Source: Paludibacteraceae bacterium
GTDB taxonomy: Bacteria > Bacteroidota > Bacteroidia > Bacteroidales > Paludibacteraceae
Direction: 5' to 3'
DNA: 64,000 nt
NCBI GenBank assembly: GCA_016285885.1
Contig: JAEERP010000002.1
Location: forward strand, 1 to 64,000
The position numbers were made by a program, and so were the translations under genes. The notes under the pieces are model-generated. The model ran no database searches. It had not been told where the DNA came from and saw only the letters and a program-made list of their open reading frames with translations. This document shows, piece by piece, positions 29,101-38,600 of this stretch; position 1 is the stretch's first letter; each line of letters opens with the position of its first letter.

Positions 29101-29409
29101 AAACTTGAGTCCTTTGGCTTGTATGAGAGAATGCAGGTGGACACCAACTTCAGTACGGTTTCCGTCCTGATGCGTGCGCAGATTCCTGTGCAGCAGCGTG
29201 ATCCGGAGAGTGTGAAGGAGGCTGCTCCTGAGGAGCATGAGGATAGGTCCCAGTATGTGGAGAATCGCCATGAGGAATCTTCGGAGAGTGCACCACAGCA
29301 ACCAAGGAGAATATCCCCAGTGCGCGCGGAGCCTCGTGTGGGAAGAAATGATCCTTGCCCTTGTGGATCAGGAAAGAAGTTCAAGAATTGTCACGGTAAG
29401 GATCTCTAA
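26119..29409 (+). CDS. secA: Preprotein translocase ATPase SecA
   Basis: The ATG at 26119 gives the conserved start [12 protein letters not shown]; an in-frame upstream extension is mostly poly-Phe and unlikely. The 1096-residue protein is long, as is usual for Bacteroidota SecA. It shows Walker A ([14 protein letters not shown]), the DEVD box ([17 protein letters not shown]), the motor motif [16 protein letters not shown] and the C-terminal SEC-C zinc motif ([16 protein letters not shown]). SecA drives Sec-dependent export and so supplies all the signal-peptide proteins in this window, including the T9SS cargo. A TATTTTTG box at 26083-26090 may be its -7 element. lgt follows after 11 bases, so the two are probably cotranscribed. 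Confidence 0.96.
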   Translation: MGFGDLLSKIFGNKAQRDMREIQPYVTKINEVYASLVNLTNDELRARTQSIREKIRQYVAEEVAKVAELRGKVETQDLEEREATYEKIDELDKQIIEKYKQVLDDVLPEVFAIVKDTARRFSESESVVVTATDMDRDLAATKDFVEIDGDKAIYHNHWIAGGNDVTWNMVHYDVQLFGGVVLHKGKIAEMATGEGKTLVATLPVFLNALTGCGVHVITVNDYLSKRDSEWMGPLYQFHGLTVDCIDKHRPNSPERRQAYAADITFGTNNEFGFDYLRDNMANHPSELVQRQHNYAIVDEVDSVLIDDARTPLIISGPVPKGEDQQFEQLCPRVEQLVAKQKALATNYLTEAKRLLKSEDKADQEEGALALFRSYKALPKNQPLIKFLSEQGNKTILLKTEEFYIAEQNKNMHIATDPLYFVIDEKNRTIDLTDKGVDALTGASEDPQFFVLPDVGSELAEVENLGLSPEDLQARKDEILSNYSIKTERVHTVNQLLKAYTLFDKDQEYVVIDGQVKIVDEQTGRIMEGRRYSDGLHQAIEAKEKVKVEAATQTFATITLQNYFRMYNKLAGMTGTAETEAGEFWNIYKLDVVVIPTNRPIARIDMEDRVYRTKREKYNAVIEEIVRLVESGRPVLVGTTSVEISELLSKMLTMRKIEHNVLNAKLHQKEAEIVAKAGQRSIVTIATNMAGRGTDIKLSDEVKAAGGLAIIGTERHESRRVDRQLRGRSGRQGDPGSSVFYVSLEDNLMRLFGSERISGIMDKLGFKEGEMIEHNMISKSIERAQKKVEENHFGVRKRLLEYDDVMNKQREVVYRRRRQTLLGERLGVNTMNMIYGAALAIVNRSKPNYNYEYFMDESLRIFAVSVPISEGEFRNMKTEEVAEALFNAALDSFKRKMDTIANIANPVIKRVYEEQGEHYQNILIPITDGKLMYNIPVNLKEAYESDGKAIIKSFERGVMLHNIDEYWKRHLREMDELRNSVQNASYEQKDPLLIYKLESFGLYERMQVDTNFSTVSVLMRAQIPVQQRDPESVKEAAPEEHEDRSQYVENRHEESSESAPQQPRRISPVRAEPRVGRNDPCPCGSGKKFKNCHGKDL

Positions 29410-29420
29410 TCGGGTAGGTT

Positions 29421-30278
29421 ATGTTGTCGAGTATCACGTGGACGGTTGATCCTGTATGGTTCACCATCGGTCCTGTTTCGGTTCGTTGGTATGGTCTGAT
29501 GTGGGCTTTGGCCTTCTTCCTAGGCTATAGGGTCGAGTCGAAGATCTACAAGAACGAAGGCATGACGCAGGAGCAGATGGATGATCTGTTCATGTACATG
29601 CTGATCGGAACAGTGATAGGTGCTCGTATCGGACACTGCTTCTTCTATGATCCGAAGTATTATCTGTCAAACCTTTCCGAAGTGCTTTTCGTGTGGAAGG
29701 GAGGTCTGTCCAGTCATGGTGGTGCGTGTGGCATATTAATTTCTTTGTGGCTGTATAATAAAAAAGTTTCAAAAAAAACATATATTTGGGTGATGGATCG
29801 AATCGTCATAGCGGTGGCTATCGGCGGGGCGTGTATCCGTCTCGGCAACTTGCTGAACCACGAGATATATGGTCATGAAACGAGTGTGCCATGGGCTTTT
29901 GAGTTCATCAAGAACATCCATCATTGGCAGATGGGGGCAGAGCCGGTCTTCTCGAAGCCTAGCCATCCGACGCAGATCTACGAGATGATTTATTGCTTGG
30001 TGACATTCGCCATATTGATGTACCTCTATTGGCGTACCAACGCCCGCAAGTACGAAGGATTGTTGTTCGGCGTTTTCCTGATAGGTGTTTTCTTGTCACG
30101 TTTCTTTTTGGAATTCATCAAGAACAGTCAGGAGACCTTCGAGGATGATATGACACTCAACATGGGTCAGTTGTTGAGTATACCGCTGATTCTATGGGGC
30201 GTGTACCTGCTTTATCGTTCGATCTCGCGCATGCGGGCGGATGAGGGGTTGAAGGTGATGCCGGACAAGCAGGATTAA
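29421..30278 (+). CDS. lgt: Prolipoprotein diacylglyceryl transferase
   Basis: The 285-residue membrane protein has seven hydrophobic segments and the Lgt signatures SSHGGACGILISLWLY and 'GGACIRLGNLLNHEIYG'. It transfers diacylglycerol from phosphatidylglycerol to the lipobox Cys of prolipoproteins in the inner membrane. The likely lipoproteins in this window (49020-49661, 49698-50345, 56162-56290, 56283-56384) would be substrates. It starts 11 bases after secA, linking two export functions. The length is normal for the family. Confidence 0.95.
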   Translation: MLSSITWTVDPVWFTIGPVSVRWYGLMWALAFFLGYRVESKIYKNEGMTQEQMDDLFMYMLIGTVIGARIGHCFFYDPKYYLSNLSEVLFVWKGGLSSHGGACGILISLWLYNKKVSKKTYIWVMDRIVIAVAIGGACIRLGNLLNHEIYGHETSVPWAFEFIKNIHHWQMGAEPVFSKPSHPTQIYEMIYCLVTFAILMYLYWRTNARKYEGLLFGVFLIGVFLSRFFLEFIKNSQETFEDDMTLNMGQLLSIPLILWGVYLLYRSISRMRADEGLKVMPDKQD

Positions 30279-30306
30279 AAGCTTCTTAACTTTATAAAAT
30301 TTATAT

Positions 30307-31101
30307 ATGAGAGTTCTTATTCAATCGGATTATGATTCCGTTTCAAAGTGGGCCGCACAACATGTAGCGGACACTATCAACGCTTTTAAGCCAACTGCAG
30401 ACCGCAAGTTCGTTTTGGGTTTGCCTACGGGTTCTTCACCTCTTGGCATGTACCGCGAGCTCATTAAGCTGAACAAGGCTGGTGTTGTCTCTTTCAAGAA
30501 TGTGATCACATTCAACATGGACGAGTATGTTAATTTGCCGAAGGAACATCCTGAGAGCTACTACTCTTTCATGTGGAATAATTTCTTCAAACATATAGAT
30601 ATCCCTGAGAACCAGGTGAATATTTTGAACGGAAACGCTCCTGACCTTGCGAAGGAGTGCGCAGACTATGAGGCTCGCATCCAAAAGGCAGGTGGTATCC
30701 AACTCTTCGTCGGTGGTATTGGTCCTGACGGACACATCGCTTTCAACGAGCCAGGATCTTCTTTGACTTCCCGTACTCGTTTGAAGCACTTGACGACTGA
30801 TACTATCATCGCCAACTCACGTTTCTTCGACAACGACATGAGCAAGGTTCCTACCTCAGCATTGACCGTAGGTGTGGGCACCATCATGGACGCTAAGGAG
30901 GTGATGATCCTCGTGAGCGGCTACAACAAGGCGCGCGCTTTGCAACAGGCCATCGAGGGTGGTGTTTGCCAAATGTGCACATTGAGCGCATTGCAATTGC
31001 ACCAAAAAGGTATCATCGTATGTGACGAATTGGCTACCTTCGAGTTGAAGGTTTCCACTTATCGTTACTTCAAGGATATCGAAAAGGAGAATTTATTGTA
31101 A
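30307..31101 (+). CDS. nagB: Glucosamine-6-phosphate deaminase
   Basis: The 264-residue enzyme converts glucosamine-6-phosphate to fructose-6-phosphate and ammonia in the cytosol. It has the family blocks [27 protein letters not shown] and [20 protein letters not shown], and its length is near the 266 residues of the E. coli enzyme. It follows lgt after 28 bases. The AT-rich gap and the terminator at 31112-31156 suggest it may be the last gene of the secA-lgt transcript or have its own start. The next gene, a phosphohexomutase, also handles sugar phosphates. Confidence 0.95.
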   Translation: MRVLIQSDYDSVSKWAAQHVADTINAFKPTADRKFVLGLPTGSSPLGMYRELIKLNKAGVVSFKNVITFNMDEYVNLPKEHPESYYSFMWNNFFKHIDIPENQVNILNGNAPDLAKECADYEARIQKAGGIQLFVGGIGPDGHIAFNEPGSSLTSRTRLKHLTTDTIIANSRFFDNDMSKVPTSALTVGVGTIMDAKEVMILVSGYNKARALQQAIEGGVCQMCTLSALQLHQKGIIVCDELATFELKVSTYRYFKDIEKENLL

Positions 31102-31111
31102 TCTTATAGCA

Positions 31112-31156
31112 TGAGGTGGCCTTCCATTCGTGGAGGTGCCCCCTCATTCTTTTGTT
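31112..31156 (+). terminator. Probable terminator after nagB
   Basis: TGAGG with CCTCA encloses further paired bases (GGC/GCC and TCCA/TGGA) and is followed by TTCTTTTGTTTT. It lies just past the nagB stop codon. Confidence 0.55.
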
Positions 31157-31222
31157 TTAAAGGTATGTGGGGAAACCCGTCATGGAATCCCCTTGTTTTC
31201 TCATCATCAAATTTATACTAGA

Positions 31223-32965
31223 ATGGATAACGCATTGTTGCAAGAGGTTACCGCTAAGGCTAATGAATGGCTGAAGGGTGATTTCGATGCAGAGACGAAG
31301 AGTGAGGTTCAACGCCTATTGGATAATCCTGACAAGACGGACTTGATCGACGCCTTCTATCAGAACCTCGAGTTCGGTACGGGTGGTTTGCGTGGCATCA
31401 TGGGTGTCGGCACAAACCGCATGAATAAGTATGTGGTGGGTATGGCCACTCAGGGATTAGCCAATTATCTGAAGATGGCCTTCCCTGGCAAGAAGGATAT
31501 TAGTGTGGTGGTAGGGCATGACTGCCGTAACAACTCCCGCCTCTTCGCGGAGATCGTGGCGGACATCTTCTCTGCTAACGGTATTCACGCTTACTTGTTC
31601 GAGAGCCTTCGTCCAACTCCTGAGATCTCTTTCGCGATCCGTCAGTTGGGTTGCCAAAGTGGTGTGAACATCACGGCCTCTCATAACCCTAAGGAGTACA
31701 ATGGCTATAAGGCTTATTGGGAGGATGGCGCTCAGGTGCTCGCTCCTCACGACAAGGGTATCATCAACGAGGTGAACAAGGTGCAGATCTCTGACGTGAA
31801 GTTCACCCCTAACAAAGACCTCATCACCATCATCGGTGGCGAGATGGACTACGACTACATGATGGCCGTGAAGGAGGCGATGGTGGATCAAGACGTCATC
31901 AACCGCCAAAAGAATTTGAACATCGTTTACTCTCCATTGCATGGTACGGGACGTGTGATCATCCCGCTTTGCCTGCGCTCTTGGGGATTCCAGAATATTA
32001 ACGTCGTGCCTGAACAGATGGTGATCGACGGTAACTTCCCTACGGTGAAGTCTCCAAACCCGGAGAACTCCGAGGCGATGACGATGGGTATGAACTTGGG
32101 TACGAAGCTTGGCGCTGACCTTGTGATCGCTTCTGACCCTGACGCAGACCGTTTGGCTATCGTTTGCCGCGATGACAAGGGCGAGTGGGTGATCATCAAT
32201 GGTAACCAGACTTGCATGATGTTCTGCTACTATATCATCACCAACATGAAGAAGTTGGGCAAGTTGAAGGGCAACGAGTTCTTGGTGAAGACCATCGTGA
32301 CTTCAGAGCTGATCCGTGAGATCGCTGACAAGAACAACGTGAAGCTCTATGATGAGTACACGGGCTTCAAGTGGATCGCCTACAGAATCCGTATGAACGA
32401 AGGAAAGGAGAAGTACATCGGAGGTGGAGAGGAGTCATTCGGCTTCTTGCCTTACGACAAGGTACGCGACAAGGATTCACCGGCTTCCATCTGCCTCATC
32501 TGCGAGATCGCGGCTTGGGCGAAGGATAACGGCATGTCTCTCTATGAGTTGCTCATGAACATCTACAAGGAGTATGGCTTCCAAAGAGAGAGCGCCATCA
32601 GCGTGGTGAAACCTGGCAAGAGCGGTGCTGACGAGATCAAGGCGATGATGGAGAACTTCCGTCAGAACCCTCCGAAGGAGTTGGCTGGCTCTCCAGTGAA
32701 GAAGATAAAGGACTTCAAATCCCTCAAGCAGACTTGCGTGAAGTGTGGCGAGGTGAAGGACATCAACATGCCTGAGACGGCCAACGTGATCCAATGGTTC
32801 ACCGAGGACGGTACGAAGGTGAGTGTGCGTCCTTCCGGAACGGAGCCTAAGATCAAGTTCTACATCGAGGTGAAGGGAGACATGAAGGATGCTTCCGAAT
32901 ACAAGAAGGCTTGCGAAATCGCCAACACAAAGGTCGAGGCGATCAAGAAGTCATTGAATCTGTAA
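31223..32965 (+). CDS. Phospho-sugar mutase (phosphoglucomutase/phosphomannomutase)
   Basis: The ATG at 31223 was chosen because the longer frame upstream crosses the nagB terminator region and shows no family sequence. The 580-residue protein has the N-terminal GTGGLRGIMGVGTNRMN block, the active-site serine loop GVNITASHNPKEYNGYK, the metal-binding loop SDPDADRLAIVCRD, the sugar-binding GGGEESFGFLP and the phosphate-binding VRPSGTEPKIKFY. It interconverts hexose-1- and hexose-6-phosphates, feeding glycan precursor synthesis. The length fits the ~580-residue PgcA-like group. A terminator follows, so it is transcribed separately from the next operon. Confidence 0.93.
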   Translation: MDNALLQEVTAKANEWLKGDFDAETKSEVQRLLDNPDKTDLIDAFYQNLEFGTGGLRGIMGVGTNRMNKYVVGMATQGLANYLKMAFPGKKDISVVVGHDCRNNSRLFAEIVADIFSANGIHAYLFESLRPTPEISFAIRQLGCQSGVNITASHNPKEYNGYKAYWEDGAQVLAPHDKGIINEVNKVQISDVKFTPNKDLITIIGGEMDYDYMMAVKEAMVDQDVINRQKNLNIVYSPLHGTGRVIIPLCLRSWGFQNINVVPEQMVIDGNFPTVKSPNPENSEAMTMGMNLGTKLGADLVIASDPDADRLAIVCRDDKGEWVIINGNQTCMMFCYYIITNMKKLGKLKGNEFLVKTIVTSELIREIADKNNVKLYDEYTGFKWIAYRIRMNEGKEKYIGGGEESFGFLPYDKVRDKDSPASICLICEIAAWAKDNGMSLYELLMNIYKEYGFQRESAISVVKPGKSGADEIKAMMENFRQNPPKELAGSPVKKIKDFKSLKQTCVKCGEVKDINMPETANVIQWFTEDGTKVSVRPSGTEPKIKFYIEVKGDMKDASEYKKACEIANTKVEAIKKSLNL

Positions 32966-32977
32966 TTACTATGGGCT

Positions 32978-33022
32978 GGTCTCGGGTGGTATGTCGCCCG
33001 AGACCCCCTTTCATTATTTTTT
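32978..33022 (+). terminator. Terminator after the phosphohexomutase gene
   Basis: A perfect 9-bp stem (GGTCTCGGG / CCCGAGACC) around a 10-base loop is followed, after CCCTTTCATTA, by six T. The T-run is slightly displaced, so strength is uncertain. Confidence 0.65.
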
Positions 33023-33037
33023 AACGAGGACACTATT

Positions 33038-33406
33038 ATGCAAGAAGATAAAAGGGACGATTCCCAAAATGCGACCAGATGTTGGATTATGGCTATTGTC
33101 ATCTTCTTGTCCGTCCTTATATTGGGAGGAATTTATTACTTTCTGTCCCGACCTGTCACATTCCCTCACGACGTGGTCGCTGTGGTGAAGGTGAAGTGTA
33201 AAAAACAGACTACCTGTCTCTCTAGGGTTAACCTAATCTCTGAACCGCATGATATACCGTTCCTTGAGTGTGAATTGGTGGACACGAAGGAACTCGTTAG
33301 CGTAGAGGTCTCCCCGTATGTCTCCCCGAATTTGTCGGAGGGCGATACCTGCGTATTGCGCTGTATCCATGGTGATTATGTCTATAAAAACAGAGGCTCA
33401 AGGTGA
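33038..33406 (+). CDS. Small single-pass membrane protein of unknown function
   Basis: The 122-residue product has a charged N-terminus, one membrane helix at ~residues 17-37 (WIMAIVIFLSVLILGGIYYF) and a beta-rich, cysteine-containing outer part of ~85 residues. No family is recognised. It lies between a terminator and the ACT-MBL gene and stops 7 bases before that gene's ATG, so the two probably form an operon. The topology (short inside tail, folded periplasmic part) is inferred from charge distribution. Confidence 0.6.
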   Translation: MQEDKRDDSQNATRCWIMAIVIFLSVLILGGIYYFLSRPVTFPHDVVAVVKVKCKKQTTCLSRVNLISEPHDIPFLECELVDTKELVSVEVSPYVSPNLSEGDTCVLRCIHGDYVYKNRGSR

Positions 33407-33413
33407 TGTTCCC

Positions 33414-34811
33414 ATGAAAAAAACATTCATAACGAATATTCCTGACCGCCCGGGTTCCTTCCTGAAGATGGTGCAGATCATTTCTGAGTTGGGACTCAAT
33501 ATCACCCGTGTCAGCTATAACAACTCAATCGACACACATACGCTTTTTGTGGAGGTCTCCGGCGACGACGAGCTGGTCGCTCAGGCGTACGATATGCTGA
33601 AGACGGATGGGTTCCTCTTCAAGGATGATCATGCGAACGTGATCCTGATGGAGTTCAAAATGCAGGATCGCCCAGGGGTCTTGTTGCCTGTCTTGGAACT
33701 TATCAACCGATATAATTTTAATATCTCTTATATTAGTTCCCAGGAAAATAGCACGCCTTACCAATATTTTCGGATGGCGCTCTATATCGATGATCCTCTT
33801 AAGGTCGACGAGTTTCTGAAGAGCGTGACGAAACTCTGTGAAGTGCGTATTATCACGTATGACAAGACGGTGAAGAGCTTGGATAATACGGTCTTCTACA
33901 TCTCTTTCGCCAATGGTGCGGCTAAGAAGCTGGACTTGGACAAGGAAAGCATCAATGACTTGATCTCCAACTCTAATCTGGTCATGCAACTCTTGGATGA
34001 TAAGAACCAGAGCCCTCACAAGACATTTGAGTACATCGCCAAGTTCGCTGATCTGCTGAGCAAGTACCGGGGCTTGAACTTCAACCCTCGTCTCTCTTGC
34101 AAGGCATATGGGGGATATACGGTCTATTGCCTCGAACCGGAGTGTGGATCGAATGTCTACGTGATAGCGAACGAAGAGGGCTACATCTTTGTGGATAGCG
34201 GTTTCGCCATCTATAAGGAGGAGATGATGAAGCTCATGAGCGTCATGTTCGAGGATTTCAACTCGAAACCGAAAGTGCTGATTGTCACCCATCCCGACAT
34301 TGACCATCTGGGTATGGTTTCCCTTTTCGACACGATCTACGTGAACCGTTCCATGTATGAGAATTTCCGCCTGGAAAACGCTTCATTGCCTAATTTCAGG
34401 GAGCAATACAAGCAACATGAGCCTTACGTGAAGATCAGCAAAATATTGTCGCATTATACTCCGCCGGAGATGTCCTGTTTAGTGTCCGTGGAGGAAGAGG
34501 AGCATGCCGCGGGTGTATTGGCGGGAGAGCGCACCATCCATGGATTGAACTTCAAGTTCTACAATGGGAACGGAGGTCATAGCAAGGGGGAGATGGTGAT
34601 CTGCCTGGACCATATTGTTTTCACAGGTGATATCTTGGTGAACCCTGAAGGATATAAGGAGGAGCAACGTGAGTTCAACCGCTTGGCGCCTTACCTGATG
34701 ACGAGCGTGAACATGGACTCCGAACTGGCGAAGAAGGAACGCCTGCAGTTGGAGGCTATGCTGACCAATGAGATGGACGTCTGCTATGGGCATGGCGCCC
34801 CTTTGTGGTAA
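33414..34811 (+). CDS. Two ACT domains fused to a metallo-beta-lactamase-fold domain
   Basis: The ATG at 33414 was chosen because an in-frame upstream extension overlaps the previous gene and lacks domain features. Residues ~1-75 and ~80-150 are ACT domains (TNIPDRPGSFLKMVQIISEL and KMQDRPGVLLPVLELI). After a linker, residues ~235-465 form a metallo-beta-lactamase (MBL) fold with THPDIDHLG, GGHSKGEM, FTGDIL and a terminal CYGHG. The first motif reads HPDIDH where canonical MBL enzymes have HxHxDH, so one metal-binding His is Asp. ACT domains usually bind amino acids, so the protein looks like an amino-acid-controlled hydrolase or sensor. The substrate is unknown. It is likely cotranscribed with the small membrane protein upstream. 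Confidence 0.75.
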   Translation: MKKTFITNIPDRPGSFLKMVQIISELGLNITRVSYNNSIDTHTLFVEVSGDDELVAQAYDMLKTDGFLFKDDHANVILMEFKMQDRPGVLLPVLELINRYNFNISYISSQENSTPYQYFRMALYIDDPLKVDEFLKSVTKLCEVRIITYDKTVKSLDNTVFYISFANGAAKKLDLDKESINDLISNSNLVMQLLDDKNQSPHKTFEYIAKFADLLSKYRGLNFNPRLSCKAYGGYTVYCLEPECGSNVYVIANEEGYIFVDSGFAIYKEEMMKLMSVMFEDFNSKPKVLIVTHPDIDHLGMVSLFDTIYVNRSMYENFRLENASLPNFREQYKQHEPYVKISKILSHYTPPEMSCLVSVEEEEHAAGVLAGERTIHGLNFKFYNGNGGHSKGEMVICLDHIVFTGDILVNPEGYKEEQREFNRLAPYLMTSVNMDSELAKKERLQLEAMLTNEMDVCYGHGAPLW

Positions 34812-34830
34812 TATCAGCAAGGCCCCCCGC

Positions 34831-35682
34831 TTACCATTTGCCGGAAGCACCTCTGTCTGATCCTTTCGACGGGAAGAGGGAAACGCCTAGTTTCACACCT
34901 ACGCTCATCGGCACGCATTTGTCGGTCAAGTCACTGTTGAGGATACCATGGTAATTGTTACCTTCCATCGATTCGTGGTGCTCCGCGATGTCCGTCACAC
35001 CCTTTGAGAAGTAGAATCCGCAGTGGAACCAGGTGCTTTCGTTGATCCTAAAACAAAACATCATGTCCGCGAAGATGGAGGTACAGATCGTATTGGTGGT
35101 GATGTCACCCCTCTTTTGCTGCTTATCCACGTAAAGTCCGTGGTGGGGTAGGTCACGCACCTCCGTGTCCATATTGCCTCCGAAATAGGCCCTGGTCTCA
35201 ATCGTGCCGTCCGTCATTTGGTAGCTCTTGACGACTGGTATGCCCATCTTCACACCCGCACCGAGCACGAGGTTTACTGTCCTGCCCATCTTTACTTTCC
35301 CGTAGATTCCCACAGGTATTTCCGCCATGAACAGTGTCTGTTTCTCCCTCCAATCGTCGAAGATGGTGCGGAGCGTGTAAGGACCGCCCACGACCGGGGT
35401 GTTGATCTCCGACTCGAATGTCTCGTCGATCTCTGTCGAAGCGTTATAGTAATCGACACCCACGCCTGCGCCTATGCCTATGATCTCCTTGAAAAAGTAT
35501 TGGTATTGGCATAGGAACATCACTCCACCACCGGGCGAGGTGGAACCCACTTTCATCTCGTATTGGATAGGGTGCAAGCCTCCTCCCAAGGAGATGTTGA
35601 TCTGCGAATTCTCTGCGTACAAACCGCCCGTCCAACCGAATAGTGCGGCTATCAACACGATGGTTGCTATTGTCTTGTTCAT
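34831..35682 (-). CDS. Outer-membrane barrel protein, partner of the second giant gene
   Basis: The 283-residue protein has a signal peptide (MNKTIATIVLIAALFGWTGG, cleavage near YAENS) and a barrel-like body. It is a paralogue of the barrel half of the protein at 13897-15255: shared GGGLHPIQYEM/GGGLHSLKHEP, LPHHGLY/LPHHGFY, GVTDIAEHH/GITDMAKDH and a VGVKLGVSLF/AGVKIGITLP end. It lacks the C-terminal OmpA domain and so has no obvious peptidoglycan anchor. It starts 8 bases after the stop of the giant gene at 35691-40358, so the two are one operon. The repeated pairing of this family with giant CDS-repeat proteins is the main clue to function, probably surface display of the giant partner. This is inference. 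Confidence 0.75.
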   Translation of the reverse strand: MNKTIATIVLIAALFGWTGGLYAENSQINISLGGGLHPIQYEMKVGSTSPGGGVMFLCQYQYFFKEIIGIGAGVGVDYYNASTEIDETFESEINTPVVGGPYTLRTIFDDWREKQTLFMAEIPVGIYGKVKMGRTVNLVLGAGVKMGIPVVKSYQMTDGTIETRAYFGGNMDTEVRDLPHHGLYVDKQQKRGDITTNTICTSIFADMMFCFRINESTWFHCGFYFSKGVTDIAEHHESMEGNNYHGILNSDLTDKCVPMSVGVKLGVSLFPSKGSDRGASGKW

Positions 35683-35690
35683 TTCCTTTG

Positions 35691-38600
35691 TTATTTAACC
35701 AATATCTTACAATTGATGTTTTTGCCGTCATTCACGGTGAGCACCACCACGTATTCCCCTGCAGGGAGCGTCAGCATGGTCTCTTTGCTTACCGGCTTCT
35801 TCATCCATTCCACCGCACCGTTCGTATGGTATATCACCAATCGGGCATTCTCCAACTGCGAGTTGTCGAGTCCGTTGATGGTCACGGTGACCTTCTCATA
35901 CCTTCGGGCAGGGTTCGGCGTGGCGGTGACTGATACTTCCATGGTCTCTCGAGTGAAGTATTTCGGCTCGATGAAATATTTAGCGCCTTGCCTTTCGGTG
36001 ACCTGAACCATGTATTCTCCGGCTAGGCCATTGAGGTCGCAGTAATACTGGAAGGTCGCGCCCTCTATCTTCTTCCTGTTCTTATACCATTGATAGGAGG
36101 AGAATTGTTTTCCCTCGTTCAGGCAGATGAGAAGGTCGTTCCATCGTTTCTGGTAGAAACTCTCCGCCCCATTGTCTTCCCTCGCCACATGGAAGGTAAA
36201 GTCCTGATTGGCTGATGTTCCGAACCTGTCATGGACGCTCAGTGTGGTGGTGTATTCCCCTGGCGATAGGTTGCCTGGAATGGTAAGGTACGCCACACCC
36301 GCCTCCTTGAGCGTATCGGAGCAGATAGGAACACCTCCCCTGGTGAAGTCGTAGCGGGAGACTTCGCCTTTTGATAGGCTATATGACACCTCGATCGTCT
36401 CGTTCGGTTTCCCTAGCAATAGGGAATCCGCGATGGTGAGATCACCTATTCGAGGCGTATATTGCATGGTGAGCTGGTAGCGGATGATGCTGTCGCACCC
36501 CTGCACCGTCTGTAGCGTATCGTTCCATTGCGCATCCTCCGTGATGGCTTTGCCCTGCCAGAAGAAGGTGTCGAGGGCGGTGACGGACGAGTCTGTTATT
36601 GTTCCATGGTGGATTGTAAGGTGGTAGCGGATGATGCTATCGCACCCTTGCGTGGTCTGTAACGTTTCGTTCCAAGCAGTATCCCCTAAGAAGGTTATGC
36701 CTTGATAGGTGAATGATCCGCAGACGGACAGAAGCGTGTCTGTGACAAACGTTTTCCCAATGTTGATGGCATAGTGGATGATACTGTCGCAGCCGTGGAT
36801 GGTGGAGAAGGTGTCGCTCTTCAGACAACTCTCCCTCAATATCTCCCCATGCCAAGGGAACGAGTCGCAAGCGTAGATGGCGGAATCCTTTACGACGCTG
36901 TGATGGATGGTGAACTGATAGCAGTACAAGCTCGTACAACCTTTATCCAAATACATGGTGTCGCACAAGAAAGTGTCTTGGGTAACCCGTATCCCTTTCC
37001 ATACGATGGAGTCGCAGGCTACGCTCTCCTCCACAGCGATAGGGCCATTCAGGAAGGATACTCTGCAACGGGTAATACTATCGCAGCCATGGATGGACTG
37101 TAGGGTGTCATACAATATAGCGTCATCATAGACGGTTATGCCGCGCCAAGTATACGGATCGCAGGAATTGACAAACGTGTCCCTTATCGCTACACGTTGG
37201 ATAGCATAGTGGTAGAGAACGATGCTGTCGCAACCCTGAGCGGAAGGGTATACTTCCTCCATCTCAAAATATTCGATCGATTCCTCTCCATTCTCAGACA
37301 ATTCGCAGGTGGTGATGAAGGTGTCCCTGACCGATTCATGTCCTATGATGACGTTGTAATGGATAACCAAAGTGTCGCCTTGCTCATTGGTCAGTGTATC
37401 GTACAGTTCCGTGTTTTCTTCTATGACGATGTTATTCCATGGGAGAATCTCACATGCATAGATGGTGGAATCCATCCATGTCTTGTGATGGATGTTGAGG
37501 TGGTAACGGACGATACTGTCACACCCTTGCCCGGCAAGCAGTGTGTCGTTCCATTCCATGCTCTCCTTGATGAACTTACCGTTCAGAAGGAAGGAGTCGC
37601 AGGCGGAGATGACGCTATCCCGCACCATCTTGTCCCCTATGGTGAGGTGGTAATGGATGATACTGTCGCAGCCATGGATAGAGTGCAGACTATCGTCCCA
37701 TGCGGTGCTCTCCTTGATGGTGGTGTTGCCCCACACGAGGGAGTCGCAGGCGAACAGCTGGCTATCCCTTTCCGTCCGTTGATGGATTGTGAGGTGATAG
37801 CGGATGATGCTGTCACATCCGGAGATGGAGGCGAAAGTGTCGTCCCACATCTTGTTCTCTCTGAGGATCAGGCCTTTCCATGGGAAGGAGTCGCAAGCGG
37901 AGATGACGCTGTCCCGCAGGATGGATTTGCTGAGGGTGAGGTGGTATTGTATGATGCTGTCACAACCGAAGATGGTTGGGAGCGTGTCGTTCCATGAGGA
38001 GCTTTCCTTGATGGTCACACCCTTCCAAAGGAAAGAGTCGCAGGCGAGTAGTTGGCTATCCCTTTTTGTCTGTTGATGGATGGTGAGGTGGTAGCGTATG
38101 ATGCTGTCACACCCGGAGATAGAGACGGAGGTGTCGTCCCACACCTTGTCCTCCCTGAAGGTCAGGTCCTTCCATGGGAAGGAGTCGCAGGCTGAGATGA
38201 CGCTGTCCCGCAGGATGGATTTGCTGAGGGTGAGGTGGTATTGTATGATGCTATCGCAACCGAAGACGGAGGCGAGTGTGTCGTTCCATGAGGTGCTTTC
38301 CTTGATGGCCACACCCTTCCATAGGAAGGAATCACAGGCGGTGACGGCTGAATCGATGAGCTCTTTATGATGAATCTTAATCGTATGGCGGAGAATCTTT
38401 CCGCATCCCTCTCCCGTCGTCAAGGTGTCACTCCAAGTGGTATCTTGCAGGTAAACGATGCCTCCGATCAACACCCTTTCACAACCTTCAAGTAACGTGT
38501 TCGACACTTTTTTCTCCCCGATGATGAGGTGGTGGAGTACGATGCTGTCGCAACCGAAGATGGTTTGGAGCGTGTCTGTGCATACGGTGCTTTCTGTGTA

